Positions 15,305-22,919 of a DNA stretch of 29,323 nucleotides are shown in pieces (positions within the stretch are counted from its first letter, which is position 1; every line of letters begins with the position of its first letter). The notes under the pieces were generated by a model. That model was not told where the DNA came from. It was given only the letters and a program-made list of their open reading frames with translations, and did no database searches. The stretch is taken from positions 1 through 29,323 of the forward strand of contig CAZHGD010000091.1 of the NCBI GenBank assembly GCA_964531735.1, given 5' to 3'. A program made the position numbers and the translations under genes. Source of the stretch: CAZHGD01 sp964531735. Lineage in GTDB: Bacteria; Armatimonadota; UBA10988.

Positions 15305-15323
15305 CGCGGCCTGCCTGGCCGCG
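15305..15323. terminator. Hairpin between convergent GNAT and DUF6785-like genes
   Basis: CGCGGCC (15305-15311) and GGCCGCG (15317-15323) enclose the 5-nt loop TGCCT, 10 nt after the acetyltransferase stop and 18 nt beyond the stop of the opposing gene. It is GC-rich without a T-run. Confidence 0.45.
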
Positions 15324-15340
15324 ACGAGCACCGCGGCGCG

Positions 15341-17272
15341 TCACGAGACAAACTGGTACACCGGCCAGCCGCAGAGCGTCGCCAGCAGCGACCACGCGGT
15401 CTGCGTGGCGATGTCACCGAGAATCACGCCGACCACGAACGGCAGCGACCGCCGGTAGAGCTTCATGCCGCCGGCCCGCAGGAGCAGCGTCTTGCCGGCC
15501 CAGGCCAGGAAGTAGTGGACGATGAAGGCGCGTCCGGTGCCCGTATGCGCCCAGACGAAGCCGACCGGGTGGAACGGCCACCAGAGCACGCGCTGCCGGA
15601 TCAGGTGCAGGGCGGTGGTGATGACGCCACCCAACAGGACCAGCGGCAGGTCGCGCCAGGCCGGTGCGGTGGGCTGCGTGATCCAGCGTGTCGCGTTCTG
15701 GGCGCAGTACTGCGGTATCCACTTGCCGACGCCGTAGGTCTTGGCCGTCGCCGCGCCGAGGTCGTAGTACTGCGCCGTCACCGCCACCATGCCGAAGCCG
15801 ACGGCCACCACGGTCGACACGACGATGATGGCGGTCACGTGCGACCGGCGTAGCGGTGCCTCGTGACCCGTCTTGAGGCTTTCCAGATAGCAAGGCAGCG
15901 TGGCGAAGCGGACGTCCACGAAGAACCAGCTCAACATGCCCAGCCCGACCAGGCTCTGCCGGTCGAAGGCCGTGCTGCCCATCGCCCACACGAGCAGTTG
16001 GTCCGGCGCGCGGTCGGGCCCGAACAACCACGCCGGTCCGGCCTCGGCGCGGATCCGGGCGACGGTGAGCACGACCAGGAAGTAGGTGGTGAACACGCCC
16101 GCCACGGCAGGCCAGCGCATGCCGAGCTGCAGGCAGAAGACCACCACACCCAGCGTGCCGCCCAGCCAGAGCAGGTAGGCGAGCCGGTAGTAACCGCCGT
16201 CCGGTCCGCCGTGCCAGACCGCGCGCAGCGTGTGGGCCAGGTGACGGCGCGCCATGTACAGGCTGCACACGGCGAAGGCCAGATACCCGCCGATGTTGAG
16301 TTGCGGCAGGAAGGGGAAATCGTCGCCCATGCCGCCGCCGGCGTCGGTCCAGCCCTGGGTCGCGCCGACCACGCGGAGGGCGAAGTTGAACACCGGGAAG
16401 AACCAGCAGGAGAAGCTGATCTCCGTCGGGGCCAGGTAGCACAGGCCGACCACAAACGGCGTGTAGCCGACCCACAGCGGCTGCAGGACCGACCACGGCC
16501 GCGTCGGGAACCACTCCGGGTGCCGCGCGTGCTTCATCTCGATGGCCGGCACCGCGGGGAAGTAGAAGTGCAAGGCCAGCAGCGACTCGAGCACCAGCGG
16601 GATGGCGAAGCCGAGCCACATGGCCCGGGAGCCGAAGAGCGACCAGCGTGCGCTGGTCATCTCGAGCGGCAGTGTGCAGATGGGGAAGGTGAGCTTCTCG
16701 TGGCTGATCCACTGTCGCGCCAGGAGCTGGCAGAGGCCCAGCGTGGCGGCGTAGACCGACAGCAGGAAGCTGCCGTAGAAGAGCCACTTGGGCAGCCAGA
16801 TGGCATACGGTGTGGTGGCGTAACCCTCGAACAGCCCGCGTAGCGCGCGCGGGTCGGAGAGGAAGGCCCAGGGCGGCAGCGAGGGCTGCAGAATGCTGTC
16901 CCAGTGGTTCTGCTCCGTGGCGAACCAGTAGGCGCCGCCCAGAGCGGGGATCATCCCCTGGATCATGCAGTAGCCGTAGATCACCGACGTGCTGGAGAGC
17001 ATCAGGAAGACGGTCAGCAGGTCGGCGCGCGACAGCACCCAGGCCGGCCGCCGGCGCGACAGCGCCGTGTTGATGGTCACCAGCACCAGCAAGGCGAAGA
17101 CGGCGGTCATGGTCAGCGACCACGACGAGATGAACACGCGCGCGGTCACCTCGGAGGCGGCCACCCAGTAGATAGTCGGGATCTCGATGGCCAGGCCGAC
17201 CACCAATCCGCGCCAGGGGAAGCGCGCTGCTGGGCCGGCATGGTCGTCTTCGAGCGCGGACGATGGTTGCAC
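15341..17272 (-). CDS. DUF6785/DUF6784-like polytopic membrane protein
   Basis: This large integral membrane protein of 643 aa has about a dozen or more hydrophobic segments spread along the whole length. The motif EKLTFPICTLPLEM, the internal FHPVGFVWAH and the final KTLLLRAGGMKLYRR...GVILGDI pattern recall oligopeptide-transporter (OPT)-type proteins and the DUF6785/DUF6784 proteins described mainly in Armatimonadota and Planctomycetota; this family link is from memory. The frame opens at GTG 17287, but GTG 17272 has AGAGG (17284-17280) with a 7-nt spacer and is preferred. A cytoplasmic N terminus of about 20 residues precedes the first helix (WRGLVVGLAIEIPTIYWVA). No transporter partner is adjacent. 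A role in uptake of peptides or sugars is conjecture. Confidence 0.78.
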   Translation of the reverse strand: MQPSSALEDDHAGPAARFPWRGLVVGLAIEIPTIYWVAASEVTARVFISSWSLTMTAVFALLVLVTINTALSRRRPAWVLSRADLLTVFLMLSSTSVIYGYCMIQGMIPALGGAYWFATEQNHWDSILQPSLPPWAFLSDPRALRGLFEGYATTPYAIWLPKWLFYGSFLLSVYAATLGLCQLLARQWISHEKLTFPICTLPLEMTSARWSLFGSRAMWLGFAIPLVLESLLALHFYFPAVPAIEMKHARHPEWFPTRPWSVLQPLWVGYTPFVVGLCYLAPTEISFSCWFFPVFNFALRVVGATQGWTDAGGGMGDDFPFLPQLNIGGYLAFAVCSLYMARRHLAHTLRAVWHGGPDGGYYRLAYLLWLGGTLGVVVFCLQLGMRWPAVAGVFTTYFLVVLTVARIRAEAGPAWLFGPDRAPDQLLVWAMGSTAFDRQSLVGLGMLSWFFVDVRFATLPCYLESLKTGHEAPLRRSHVTAIIVVSTVVAVGFGMVAVTAQYYDLGAATAKTYGVGKWIPQYCAQNATRWITQPTAPAWRDLPLVLLGGVITTALHLIRQRVLWWPFHPVGFVWAHTGTGRAFIVHYFLAWAGKTLLLRAGGMKLYRRSLPFVVGVILGDIATQTAWSLLATLCGWPVYQFVS

Positions 17273-17374
17273 AGGGCGGCCTCTCACCGGTACCCCACGG
17301 CGGCTTGGTGGCCCGCCCGCGACACTCTACCGCTCCGCCGCCCGCGGCGTCAATCGCCCGGCGCCCTGGTTCGC

Positions 17375-17403
17375 TTGAAGGTTCCCTCGCCGGCGGCGAC
17401 AAT
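17375..17403 (+). promoter_or_regulatory. Candidate promoter of the nucleotidyltransferase-like / radical SAM operon
   Basis: TTGAAG (17375-17380) and GACAAT (17398-17403) are 17 nt apart, each 4/6 to consensus, about 50 nt before the ATG at 17454. It would drive the whole 17454-21803 gene string. Confidence 0.4.
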
Positions 17404-17453
17404 ATACCGCTCGGTGACCACGGGGCCGGCAGGCCGTGGTCAGGAGGCAGGCC

Positions 17454-18176
17454 ATGCCCGATCAGCCGAGCGTGCCGCAAGGGCTGGAGGCGACGCTGAC
17501 CGCGTTGAGTGCTGCGGTCAGCCAGCAGTTGGGCGCCGCGCTGGTGTCGCTGGTTCTCTACGGCGAGGCCGCCGACGGCGCGTCGTGGCAGCCGGATGGC
17601 GTGGCGAACTTGCTGGTGATCGCCCATCGCGTCGATGTCGAGCTGCTCGACCAACTGGCCGAACCGCTGCGCGAGGCGCGGCGGCAGGCGCATCTGGGCG
17701 TGATGGTGCTGACTGAGGCCGAGCTGCGCAGTTCCTGCGACGTGTTCCCGACCAAGTTCCTGAACATGCGCGAGCACCACACGGTGCTGTACGGCAGCGA
17801 CCCGCTGGCCGACCTGGTGATCGCGCGCGACCACCTGCGGCTGCGCTGCGAGCAGGAGGTCAAGAACATCCTGTTGCGCCTGCGCCAGGCCTATCTCGGC
17901 CGGGCTCACCGCACCGAGTTGCTGGCCCGCACGCTGCACGAGACCGCCGCGGCCCTGGTGGCCACGCTGGCCGCCGTCACCGCGCTGGGCAGCGGACAGG
18001 CAGCACCGGACGGCGAAGCGGTGCTCGCGCAGATCGAGCGCGACCTGGGGCTGTCGCTGACGCCCGTGCGCGAAGCTCTGGCGGCACACGACCTGGACCC
18101 GGCCGCGCTGACCACGCTGTTCGGCCAGTTCATGGACGCCGTGCGGCAGTTGGCCGACCGCATCGACCGGCTGTAG
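17454..18176 (+). CDS. Degenerate nucleotidyltransferase-like protein
   Basis: The product is 240 aa from ATG 17454, with AGGAGG at 17442-17447 and a 6-nt spacer. Residues about 20-110 follow the minimal nucleotidyltransferase fold. Where active members carry G-S-x-x-R-G and D-x-D, this one reads LYGEAADGASWQPDGVANLLVIA. The catalytic serine and both metal aspartates are therefore missing and it is probably inactive. A segment (VFPTKFLNMREHHTVLYGSDPLADLVI) then leads into a helical C-terminal half (about 130-240) that could be a HEPN-like helical domain, although the typical RxxxxH motif is not evident. It is 16 nt upstream of the Cys-tail membrane protein and likely co-transcribed with it and the radical SAM gene. 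Its role in that group is unknown; regulation or scaffolding is possible. Confidence 0.72.
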   Translation: MPDQPSVPQGLEATLTALSAAVSQQLGAALVSLVLYGEAADGASWQPDGVANLLVIAHRVDVELLDQLAEPLREARRQAHLGVMVLTEAELRSSCDVFPTKFLNMREHHTVLYGSDPLADLVIARDHLRLRCEQEVKNILLRLRQAYLGRAHRTELLARTLHETAAALVATLAAVTALGSGQAAPDGEAVLAQIERDLGLSLTPVREALAAHDLDPAALTTLFGQFMDAVRQLADRIDRL

Positions 18177-18192
18177 GAGCGGGAGGACCAAG

Positions 18193-19146
18193 ATGGATTG
18201 GCTGCTGCACGGGCCCATCGGTGACATGCCCGGTCCTGAGTTCCTGGTGCTCTACCTGTTCGTGATCCTGGCCGTGCTCGGCGGTGGCGCACTCGGCGTG
18301 GCGCTGGTGAACCAGCGCACGCCGACCCGGCACGTCAAGCTGACGCCCATCGACGTGGCCCTCTTGCGCGACGGGCTGAAGGGCGAGGTGCTGTTGGTGC
18401 TGTTCGAGCTGATCCAACGGGGCTTCCTGTGGCTCGATCCGACGACCGGCGTTGTCGCGCCGGCGCCGACGCCGCCCAGCGCGGCCGGCCTGACCGCGCC
18501 CTGGTCGCGAGCACTGGCGGCCTTTGACCGGCCGCTGGCCTTGCGCGAGGCGTGCGACCTGGTGCGCGACAGCGGCGTCGGCGACGACGCTGCCGACCGC
18601 GAAGAGCGCTTCCGCGACGACGGCTACCTCAACGGGCCGGCGGCGGTGCTGGCCGGGCGTCTGGCCCTCGGGCTGGCGGTGCTGGTGATCGTCGGTCTGG
18701 GCGGCTACAAGCTGACGGTGGCCCTGATCAAGGGCTACACCAACGTGGGCTTCCTGGTCCTGATGATGCTGATCGGCAGCTTCTGTGCGACGAAGTGCTG
18801 TCGCGCGTCGCGGCTGAGCGCCGCGGGCAGGCAGGCGCTGCGGCAATGGCGCGACCGGCTCGCACGGGTCCGCAACCAGGCCACCTTGCAGAAGCTGCCG
18901 CCGGACAGCGAGGACTGGATCTACCTGATGGCGGCGTTCGGTCCGGTGGTGCTGTTCACCTCCGACTACGCCATCCTGGCCACCGGACTCCGTCCGGACG
19001 CGGGCGGCGGCGAGTGGTCGTCCGGGTGCAGCGGCTCGGGTTGTAGTGGTGGCTCCAGTTGCAGTGGTGGTTCCAGTTGCAGCGGCGGCTCGAGCTGCGG
19101 CGGCGGCGGTTGTGGCGGCGGTGGCTGTGGCGGCTGTGGCTCCTGA
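18193..19146 (+). CDS. Membrane protein with Cys/Ser/Gly-repeat tail (TIGR04222-like), putative radical SAM substrate
   Basis: This 317-aa protein starts at ATG 18193 (GGGAGG at 18181-18186, 6-nt spacer). A membrane helix at about 17-39 is followed by a winged-helix-like soluble stretch (LTPIDVALLRDGLKGEVLLVLFELIQRGFLWL), two further hydrophobic segments (about 151-176 and 183-200), then an amphipathic region to about 265. Residues 279-317 form a low-complexity tail with eight cysteines (279, 284, 290, 296, 302, 307, 312, 315). It consists of three CSGGSS units, then two CGGGG units, then CGG and CGS. The overall shape resembles the TIGR04222-type membrane proteins with Gly/Cys-rich ends (recognised from memory, moderate confidence). 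Its stop lies 4 nt before a radical SAM/SPASM gene, so the tail is the obvious candidate substrate. Without modification it could instead bind metal. Confidence 0.82.
   Translation: MDWLLHGPIGDMPGPEFLVLYLFVILAVLGGGALGVALVNQRTPTRHVKLTPIDVALLRDGLKGEVLLVLFELIQRGFLWLDPTTGVVAPAPTPPSAAGLTAPWSRALAAFDRPLALREACDLVRDSGVGDDAADREERFRDDGYLNGPAAVLAGRLALGLAVLVIVGLGGYKLTVALIKGYTNVGFLVLMMLIGSFCATKCCRASRLSAAGRQALRQWRDRLARVRNQATLQKLPPDSEDWIYLMAAFGPVVLFTSDYAILATGLRPDAGGGEWSSGCSGSGCSGGSSCSGGSSCSGGSSCGGGGCGGGGCGGCGS
19042..19143 (+). repeat. Repeat-coding DNA of the Cys/Ser/Gly tail
   Basis: Three 18-nt units (19042-19059, 19060-19077, 19078-19095) each encode CSGGSS. They are followed by two 15-nt units encoding CGGGG and two 9-nt units encoding CGG and CGS. 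Units 1 and 2 differ at 2 positions and units 2 and 3 at 5, and every difference is synonymous (TGT/TGC, AGT/AGC, GGT/GGC, TCC/TCG). The peptide is conserved between units while the DNA has drifted. Confidence 0.85.
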
Positions 19147-19150
19147 GCGA

Positions 19151-20191
19151 GTGCCCCGCAGCCTGGTGGTGCAGTGGCACGTCACCGAGCGCTGCAACCT
19201 GCGCTGCCGGCACTGTTACCAGGGCGAGACGCCAACGCCGGAGTTGGCCTGGCCGCAGATGCTGGACATCGTGGAGCAGATCCGCGCGCTCATCCAGCAC
19301 TGGGGCCGGCGCGAACCGGGCCGACTGCGTCGCGTCCACCTGAATCTGACCGGCGGCGAGCCGTTCGTGCGCGAGGACCTGTTGGCGCTGATCGAGCACT
19401 TGCGCGCCGATGCCATCCCCTTCACGCACGCCATCTTGAGCAACGGCACGCTGGTCGATGCGCCACTGGCCAGACGGCTGAAGCACCTCGGCACGCAGTT
19501 TGTGCAAGTCAGCATCGAGGGCGGCCGGGCCACGCACGACGCCATTCGCGGGCCCGGCAGCCACGAAGCCACGGTCGCGGCGCTGCGCCGCTTGCGGCAG
19601 GCCGGCGTCGCTACGATGATTGCGTTCACCGCCCACCGTGGCAACTACCGCGAGTTCGGCGAGGTCGCCCGCCTGGGTGCTCGGCTGGGCGTGCAGCGCG
19701 TCTGGGCCGACCGGCTGATCCCCGTCGGGCGCGGGGCTGGTGACGACACCGGGGTACTCTCCGTGGCCCAGACACAGGAGCTGTTCGAGGCCATGCATGC
19801 CGCGCGGCGCCGTTGCTCGCGCGGCTGGTGGCGCACCGAAGTGGCCATGCACCGGGCCCTGCAGTTCCTGGTCGGCGGCGGGCGACCGTACCACTGCGCC
19901 GCCGGTGACAGCCTGCTGACCATTCTGCCCAACGGCGACCTGCTGCCGTGCCGGCGCCTGCCGTTGCCGGTCGGCAACCTGACCGAGACGCCGTTGCCCG
20001 AACTGTATGACCACTCGCCACTGCTCCAGTCGCTCCGTGACCCGCAGCGGGCGCCGGAGGGCTGCCGCGCCTGCGCGCACGCCGCCGGCTGCCGTGGTGG
20101 GCTGCGGTGCCTGGCGCACGCCGTGCACGGCGATGCGTCTGCCGCCGATCCGGGCTGCCCGCTGGCAGGAGTCGCGGCGGCGCCGGCGTAG
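19151..20191 (+). CDS. Radical SAM/SPASM peptide-modifying enzyme (candidate)
   Basis: The product is 346 aa if it starts at GTG 19151, which is 4 nt after the previous stop; no clear ribosome site is present and coupled translation is likely. The frame is open further upstream, but there it only shadows the Cys-tail repeat. The radical SAM cluster motif is C15-x3-C19-x2-C22 (ERCNLRCRHC) and the SAM-binding GGEP is at 68-71. The C-terminal auxiliary-cluster region has the complete SPASM set: C249-x12-G262-x4-C267, C305-x2-C308-x5-C314-x5-C320 and C336. SPASM enzymes modify peptides (sactipeptides, ranthipeptides, PqqE, anSME and others). Adjacency to a Cys-rich tail suggests the reaction is on that tail. 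An anaerobic sulfatase-maturing enzyme is the main alternative, but the sulfatase at 10918 is 7 kb away. Confidence 0.88.
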   Translation: MPRSLVVQWHVTERCNLRCRHCYQGETPTPELAWPQMLDIVEQIRALIQHWGRREPGRLRRVHLNLTGGEPFVREDLLALIEHLRADAIPFTHAILSNGTLVDAPLARRLKHLGTQFVQVSIEGGRATHDAIRGPGSHEATVAALRRLRQAGVATMIAFTAHRGNYREFGEVARLGARLGVQRVWADRLIPVGRGAGDDTGVLSVAQTQELFEAMHAARRRCSRGWWRTEVAMHRALQFLVGGGRPYHCAAGDSLLTILPNGDLLPCRRLPLPVGNLTETPLPELYDHSPLLQSLRDPQRAPEGCRACAHAAGCRGGLRCLAHAVHGDASAADPGCPLAGVAAAPA

Positions 20192-20204
20192 GCTGCCGGC
20201 GCCG
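20178..20204 (+). terminator. Hairpin over the radical SAM stop codon
   Basis: CGGCGCCGGC (20178-20187) and GCCGGCGCCG (20195-20204) form a 10-bp stem with a 7-nt loop (20188-20194). The stop codon TAG (20189-20191) is in the loop. It lies just before the GGAGG ribosome site of the next gene. It could reduce transcription or translation into the sialidase-like gene. There is no T-run. Confidence 0.4.
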
Positions 20205-20219
20205 GCGTGGAGGCGAGTC

Positions 20220-21803
20220 ATGGCGATGGTCGCGTGGTACACGGTAGCGGTGTTGGCCGGGGCGGCGCTCGGGGCCGCGGTCGAGAGCCCGCTGAAAGTC
20301 CAGAGTGTGCCGGCGCCGGGCACGGGCGAGGCCATCTACTGGCGCGCGTTCGAGACCGGCACGCCCGCTGGTGCCCTGTTGGTCGTGCCCGAGGCCGAGA
20401 CGCCGCCGAAGCCGGGCCGCAACGGTCTGAAGAGCTACTGGTCGGTGCGGCATCCCGGTTGGACGCCGGCCCTGCTCAACGCGGTCGGTCAGCCCGACGA
20501 TGTGACCTTCGACCCCGGGCGCAACGAGGTCTGCGACATCTACCTGGGCCTTCGCGCCGTCGATCCCCGGATGACGCTCGGCATACGCCTGGACAACGAG
20601 CCAGACTACTGGCCCATTACCGCGCCGGCCGCGACCTCGACCCATCATTTCGACTTCGAGTTCCATTGGCGAGCCGCGGTGCCGATGGCCGGCCGCAAGG
20701 TGGTGGTGCACTCGTACGGCCAGCCGCTCTACTTGCAGTACCTCAAGTTCGTGCCGCAGGTGACCACCCAGCAGACCGTGCGGGTCCCGGAGCAGCGGAT
20801 CAGCGTGTTGAACGTACCGGGCCGGCACTTCGCGTTCCCGGGCGTGGCCGAACTGGCCGACGGCACACTGTTGGTCGTCTGCCGCGAGGGCGACGCCCAT
20901 GTCTGTCCGCGCGGGCGGATTGTCATGACGCGCTCGACCGACGGCGGGGCCACCTGGTCGGCCCGCGAGACCATCTACGACTCACCGTCCGACGAGCGCG
21001 ACCCGGCCATCCTGACCATGCCGGACGGCAAGGTGGTGGTCAGCTACAACACCTGGGACAGTTGGCGCGCCGACGCCGCGCTCTGCGCGCGCTATCCGGC
21101 CGAGACCGCGCGCATGGCGAAGGACGGTTGGGGCAAGTACAGCGGGAGCTGGCTGATCATCTCGGAGGATGGCGGGCGCACCTGGTCGCCCCCGCGCCGC
21201 TCGCCGACCTTCAGCCCGCACGGTCCGGTGCCCGGTCCGGGCGGCGCGCTCTACTGGGTCGGCCTGGAGCACCGCGAGGGCAATGTGGTGGTGGTCATCT
21301 ACCGCACGGCCGACCTGGGCCGGACTTGGGACCGCTACAGCGAGGTCTCCTACAGCCGCGACCTGAGCGGCGCCGACCGCTGGGAAGCCTGGGACGAGCC
21401 GAACCTGATCTTCCTGCCGGACGGGCGAGCCATCTGCACCATCCGCGTCGACCTGGACGGCTGGGTCCGCCAGTCGTACTCGACCGACGGCGGCCAGCAC
21501 TGGTCGTGGCCGAAGAAGCTGGCTGTCTGGGGCTACCCGCAGCAGCTCTGTCGCCTGGCCGATGGTCGCCTGCTGATGGCCTATGGGCGCCGGCGCGCGC
21601 CGCTCGGCATCCGGGCCTGTCTCAGCGCCGACGGCGGACGCACCTGGGGTGTGGGCCACGAGATCGCCTTCCGCAACGACTGTGCCACGATCGACCTGGG
21701 CTACCCGTACACCATCCAGTTGCGCGACGGGCGCGTGTTCACCGTCTACTACGCCAACAGCGGGCGCGACTGCTATCTGGAAGCCGTCGCCTACCGGCCG
21801 TAG
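20220..21803 (+). CDS. Exported BNR/Asp-box sialidase-like protein
   Basis: The product is 527 aa from ATG 20220, supported by GGAGG (20209-20213) with 6 nt spacing; the frame continues upstream only as an Arg-rich shadow of the radical SAM gene. Residues 1-20 are a signal peptide (hydrophobic core, GAA end). A beta-rich N-terminal region to about 200 precedes a six-bladed-propeller-like region with Asp-box (S-x-D-G-G-x-T-W) repeats near residues 237, 314, 361 (degenerate, TADLGRTWD), 420 and 469. This is the usual architecture of sialidase-superfamily (GH33-like) and related exo-hydrolase or lectin proteins. The N-terminal arginine-triad region is not clear enough to assign catalysis. It follows the radical SAM gene by 28 nt, but a stable hairpin lies between them and its function looks unrelated. 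Confidence 0.82.
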   Translation: MAMVAWYTVAVLAGAALGAAVESPLKVQSVPAPGTGEAIYWRAFETGTPAGALLVVPEAETPPKPGRNGLKSYWSVRHPGWTPALLNAVGQPDDVTFDPGRNEVCDIYLGLRAVDPRMTLGIRLDNEPDYWPITAPAATSTHHFDFEFHWRAAVPMAGRKVVVHSYGQPLYLQYLKFVPQVTTQQTVRVPEQRISVLNVPGRHFAFPGVAELADGTLLVVCREGDAHVCPRGRIVMTRSTDGGATWSARETIYDSPSDERDPAILTMPDGKVVVSYNTWDSWRADAALCARYPAETARMAKDGWGKYSGSWLIISEDGGRTWSPPRRSPTFSPHGPVPGPGGALYWVGLEHREGNVVVVIYRTADLGRTWDRYSEVSYSRDLSGADRWEAWDEPNLIFLPDGRAICTIRVDLDGWVRQSYSTDGGQHWSWPKKLAVWGYPQQLCRLADGRLLMAYGRRRAPLGIRACLSADGGRTWGVGHEIAFRNDCATIDLGYPYTIQLRDGRVFTVYYANSGRDCYLEAVAYRP

Positions 21804-21810
21804 CTACGGC
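21797..21810. terminator. Palindrome joining two abutting stop codons
   Basis: GCCGTAGCTACGGC is a perfect 14-nt palindrome centred at 21803/21804. The sialidase-like gene stops with TAG at 21801-21803 and the opposing gene with TAG at 21806-21804, so the two genes abut with no spacer. In RNA it can form a 5-bp stem with an AGCT loop. Confidence 0.45.
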
Positions 21811-22919
21811 GTGCCGAACAGGTCCGGCAGCGGCACGTGATCGAAGACGACGGTCTCCTTGACGCCCACGCCGCTGCGCTGGTAGACGCGCAGCTCGAGC
21901 CGGGCCGGCACGCGGCCGCGGGTGCCGGGCACCTCGAACCGCCAGCGTGAGGTCCACAACGGGTCGGTGGGTAGCACCGACTCCAGCCGTGCAAAGGTCA
22001 GCATCGGCTGGTCCGCGTCGTCGAAGAAGCGGCCCTCGACCCACAGATACCGGCTCAGCGCGAGGTGCGGATCCTCGGGCTGGCCCTTGGCCGCCGGTGG
22101 GCGCGGGCCGGTCAGGCTGACCGTGGCGGCGGAGGGTGGCGTGGCCGCGGCGCCTGTCGCCGCCGCGAGCGTGGCATCGAAGTCACCATCGGTCAGGAGT
22201 TGCGCGCGGTCGGCCCCCAGCGTGAAGTCGAAGCGCAACTCATCGAGCCGCGCGGCGAAGGTCACATCGAAGGACAGCCGCAGCAACTCGGCCACCGGCG
22301 CGTCGCGCAGGTAGAGAGTGGGTGAGAGCAGCCAGCACCGCGGATCGGATGGGTCGGGGTGCTGCTGAAGCACCGGCGACGGCGGCGCGGCCTGCCCGTC
22401 AGGCAGCAGCGCGGTGGCATTGCCGATCTCGACGACCCGCAGGGCCTCGGGGTCGCTCGGTGCCTCGACGACCAGTTGCGGCATGACCTGCAGGTACGTG
22501 TACGCCCGGCTGCCTCGTAGCAGGCCGAGGTAGCTGCTGAAGTAGAGCCGCATCCGCGGCAGCCAGACGCGGTAGTCGCCGAGTGGCTGGCCGATGGCGC
22601 CGGGCCCGCCCGCCGGGTCGAGGGCGTAGTAGTTGCGGCCGCTGCGCTGCAGCCGGCAGCCGGTGGCCTGCTGGACCGCGTCCAGCGTCGTGGCCACCGT
22701 GGACTCGGACAGGTGCCAGTCATGGACTTTGGCCGCCGTCTCGGGCTGGTTCAGGGCCGCGCCGAGGAAGTAGCGGTTCATCTGCCGGCCGATCTGTCGT
22801 AGCGCTTGCGACAGGGGCAGGCGCCCCTCGAGCGTGACTCGCGGCCCGTACTGCGTGCGCGGCGGCGCGGCCGACACAGGCGCCACGACCAGCAGCAGCG
22901 CCGCGAGGCAGCGTCTCAT
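21804..22919 (-). CDS. Exported STN-like protein, paralog 2
   Basis: This 371-aa protein starts with a signal peptide (MRRCLAALLLVVAPVSAAPP). Residues about 28-100 resemble a secretin/TonB short N-terminal (STN) domain: LPLSQALRQIGRQMNRYFLG, then TVATTLDAVQQATGCRLQRSGRNYYAL. The remainder is beta-rich, with VVEAPSDPEALRVVEIG and a closing RLELRVYQRSG...VVFDHVPLPDL segment. The upstream neighbour has the same layout at 370 aa, with matching EAPSD and xLPL/VPLP sections, so the two are tandem paralogs. It starts at ATG 22919, overlapping the upstream stop as ATGA, with GGAGGG at 22929-22924. No secretin channel is nearby. I do not recognise the full-length family. A role in the envelope is inferred from the signal peptide only. 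Confidence 0.75.
   Translation of the reverse strand: MRRCLAALLLVVAPVSAAPPRTQYGPRVTLEGRLPLSQALRQIGRQMNRYFLGAALNQPETAAKVHDWHLSESTVATTLDAVQQATGCRLQRSGRNYYALDPAGGPGAIGQPLGDYRVWLPRMRLYFSSYLGLLRGSRAYTYLQVMPQLVVEAPSDPEALRVVEIGNATALLPDGQAAPPSPVLQQHPDPSDPRCWLLSPTLYLRDAPVAELLRLSFDVTFAARLDELRFDFTLGADRAQLLTDGDFDATLAAATGAAATPPSAATVSLTGPRPPAAKGQPEDPHLALSRYLWVEGRFFDDADQPMLTFARLESVLPTDPLWTSRWRFEVPGTRGRVPARLELRVYQRSGVGVKETVVFDHVPLPDLFGTP

Noticed and set aside
15414..18227. A minus-strand open frame of over 900 codons across the DUF6785-like and nucleotidyltransferase-like genes.
   Set aside because: Its translation is Arg/Pro/Gly-rich without domains and it conflicts with well-supported genes in other frames.
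19046..19150. Upstream extension of the radical SAM gene over the repeat-coding region.
   Set aside because: The extension is a Val/Ala-only low-complexity shadow of the Cys/Ser/Gly codons in another frame. The conserved core begins after 19151.
19151..20191. Radical SAM/SPASM enzyme as the anaerobic maturase (anSME) of the sulfatase at 10918.
   Set aside because: It is 7 kb away in a different transcription unit and directly coupled to the Cys-tail protein. The SPASM motif alone does not separate these families, so anSME is kept only as an alternative.
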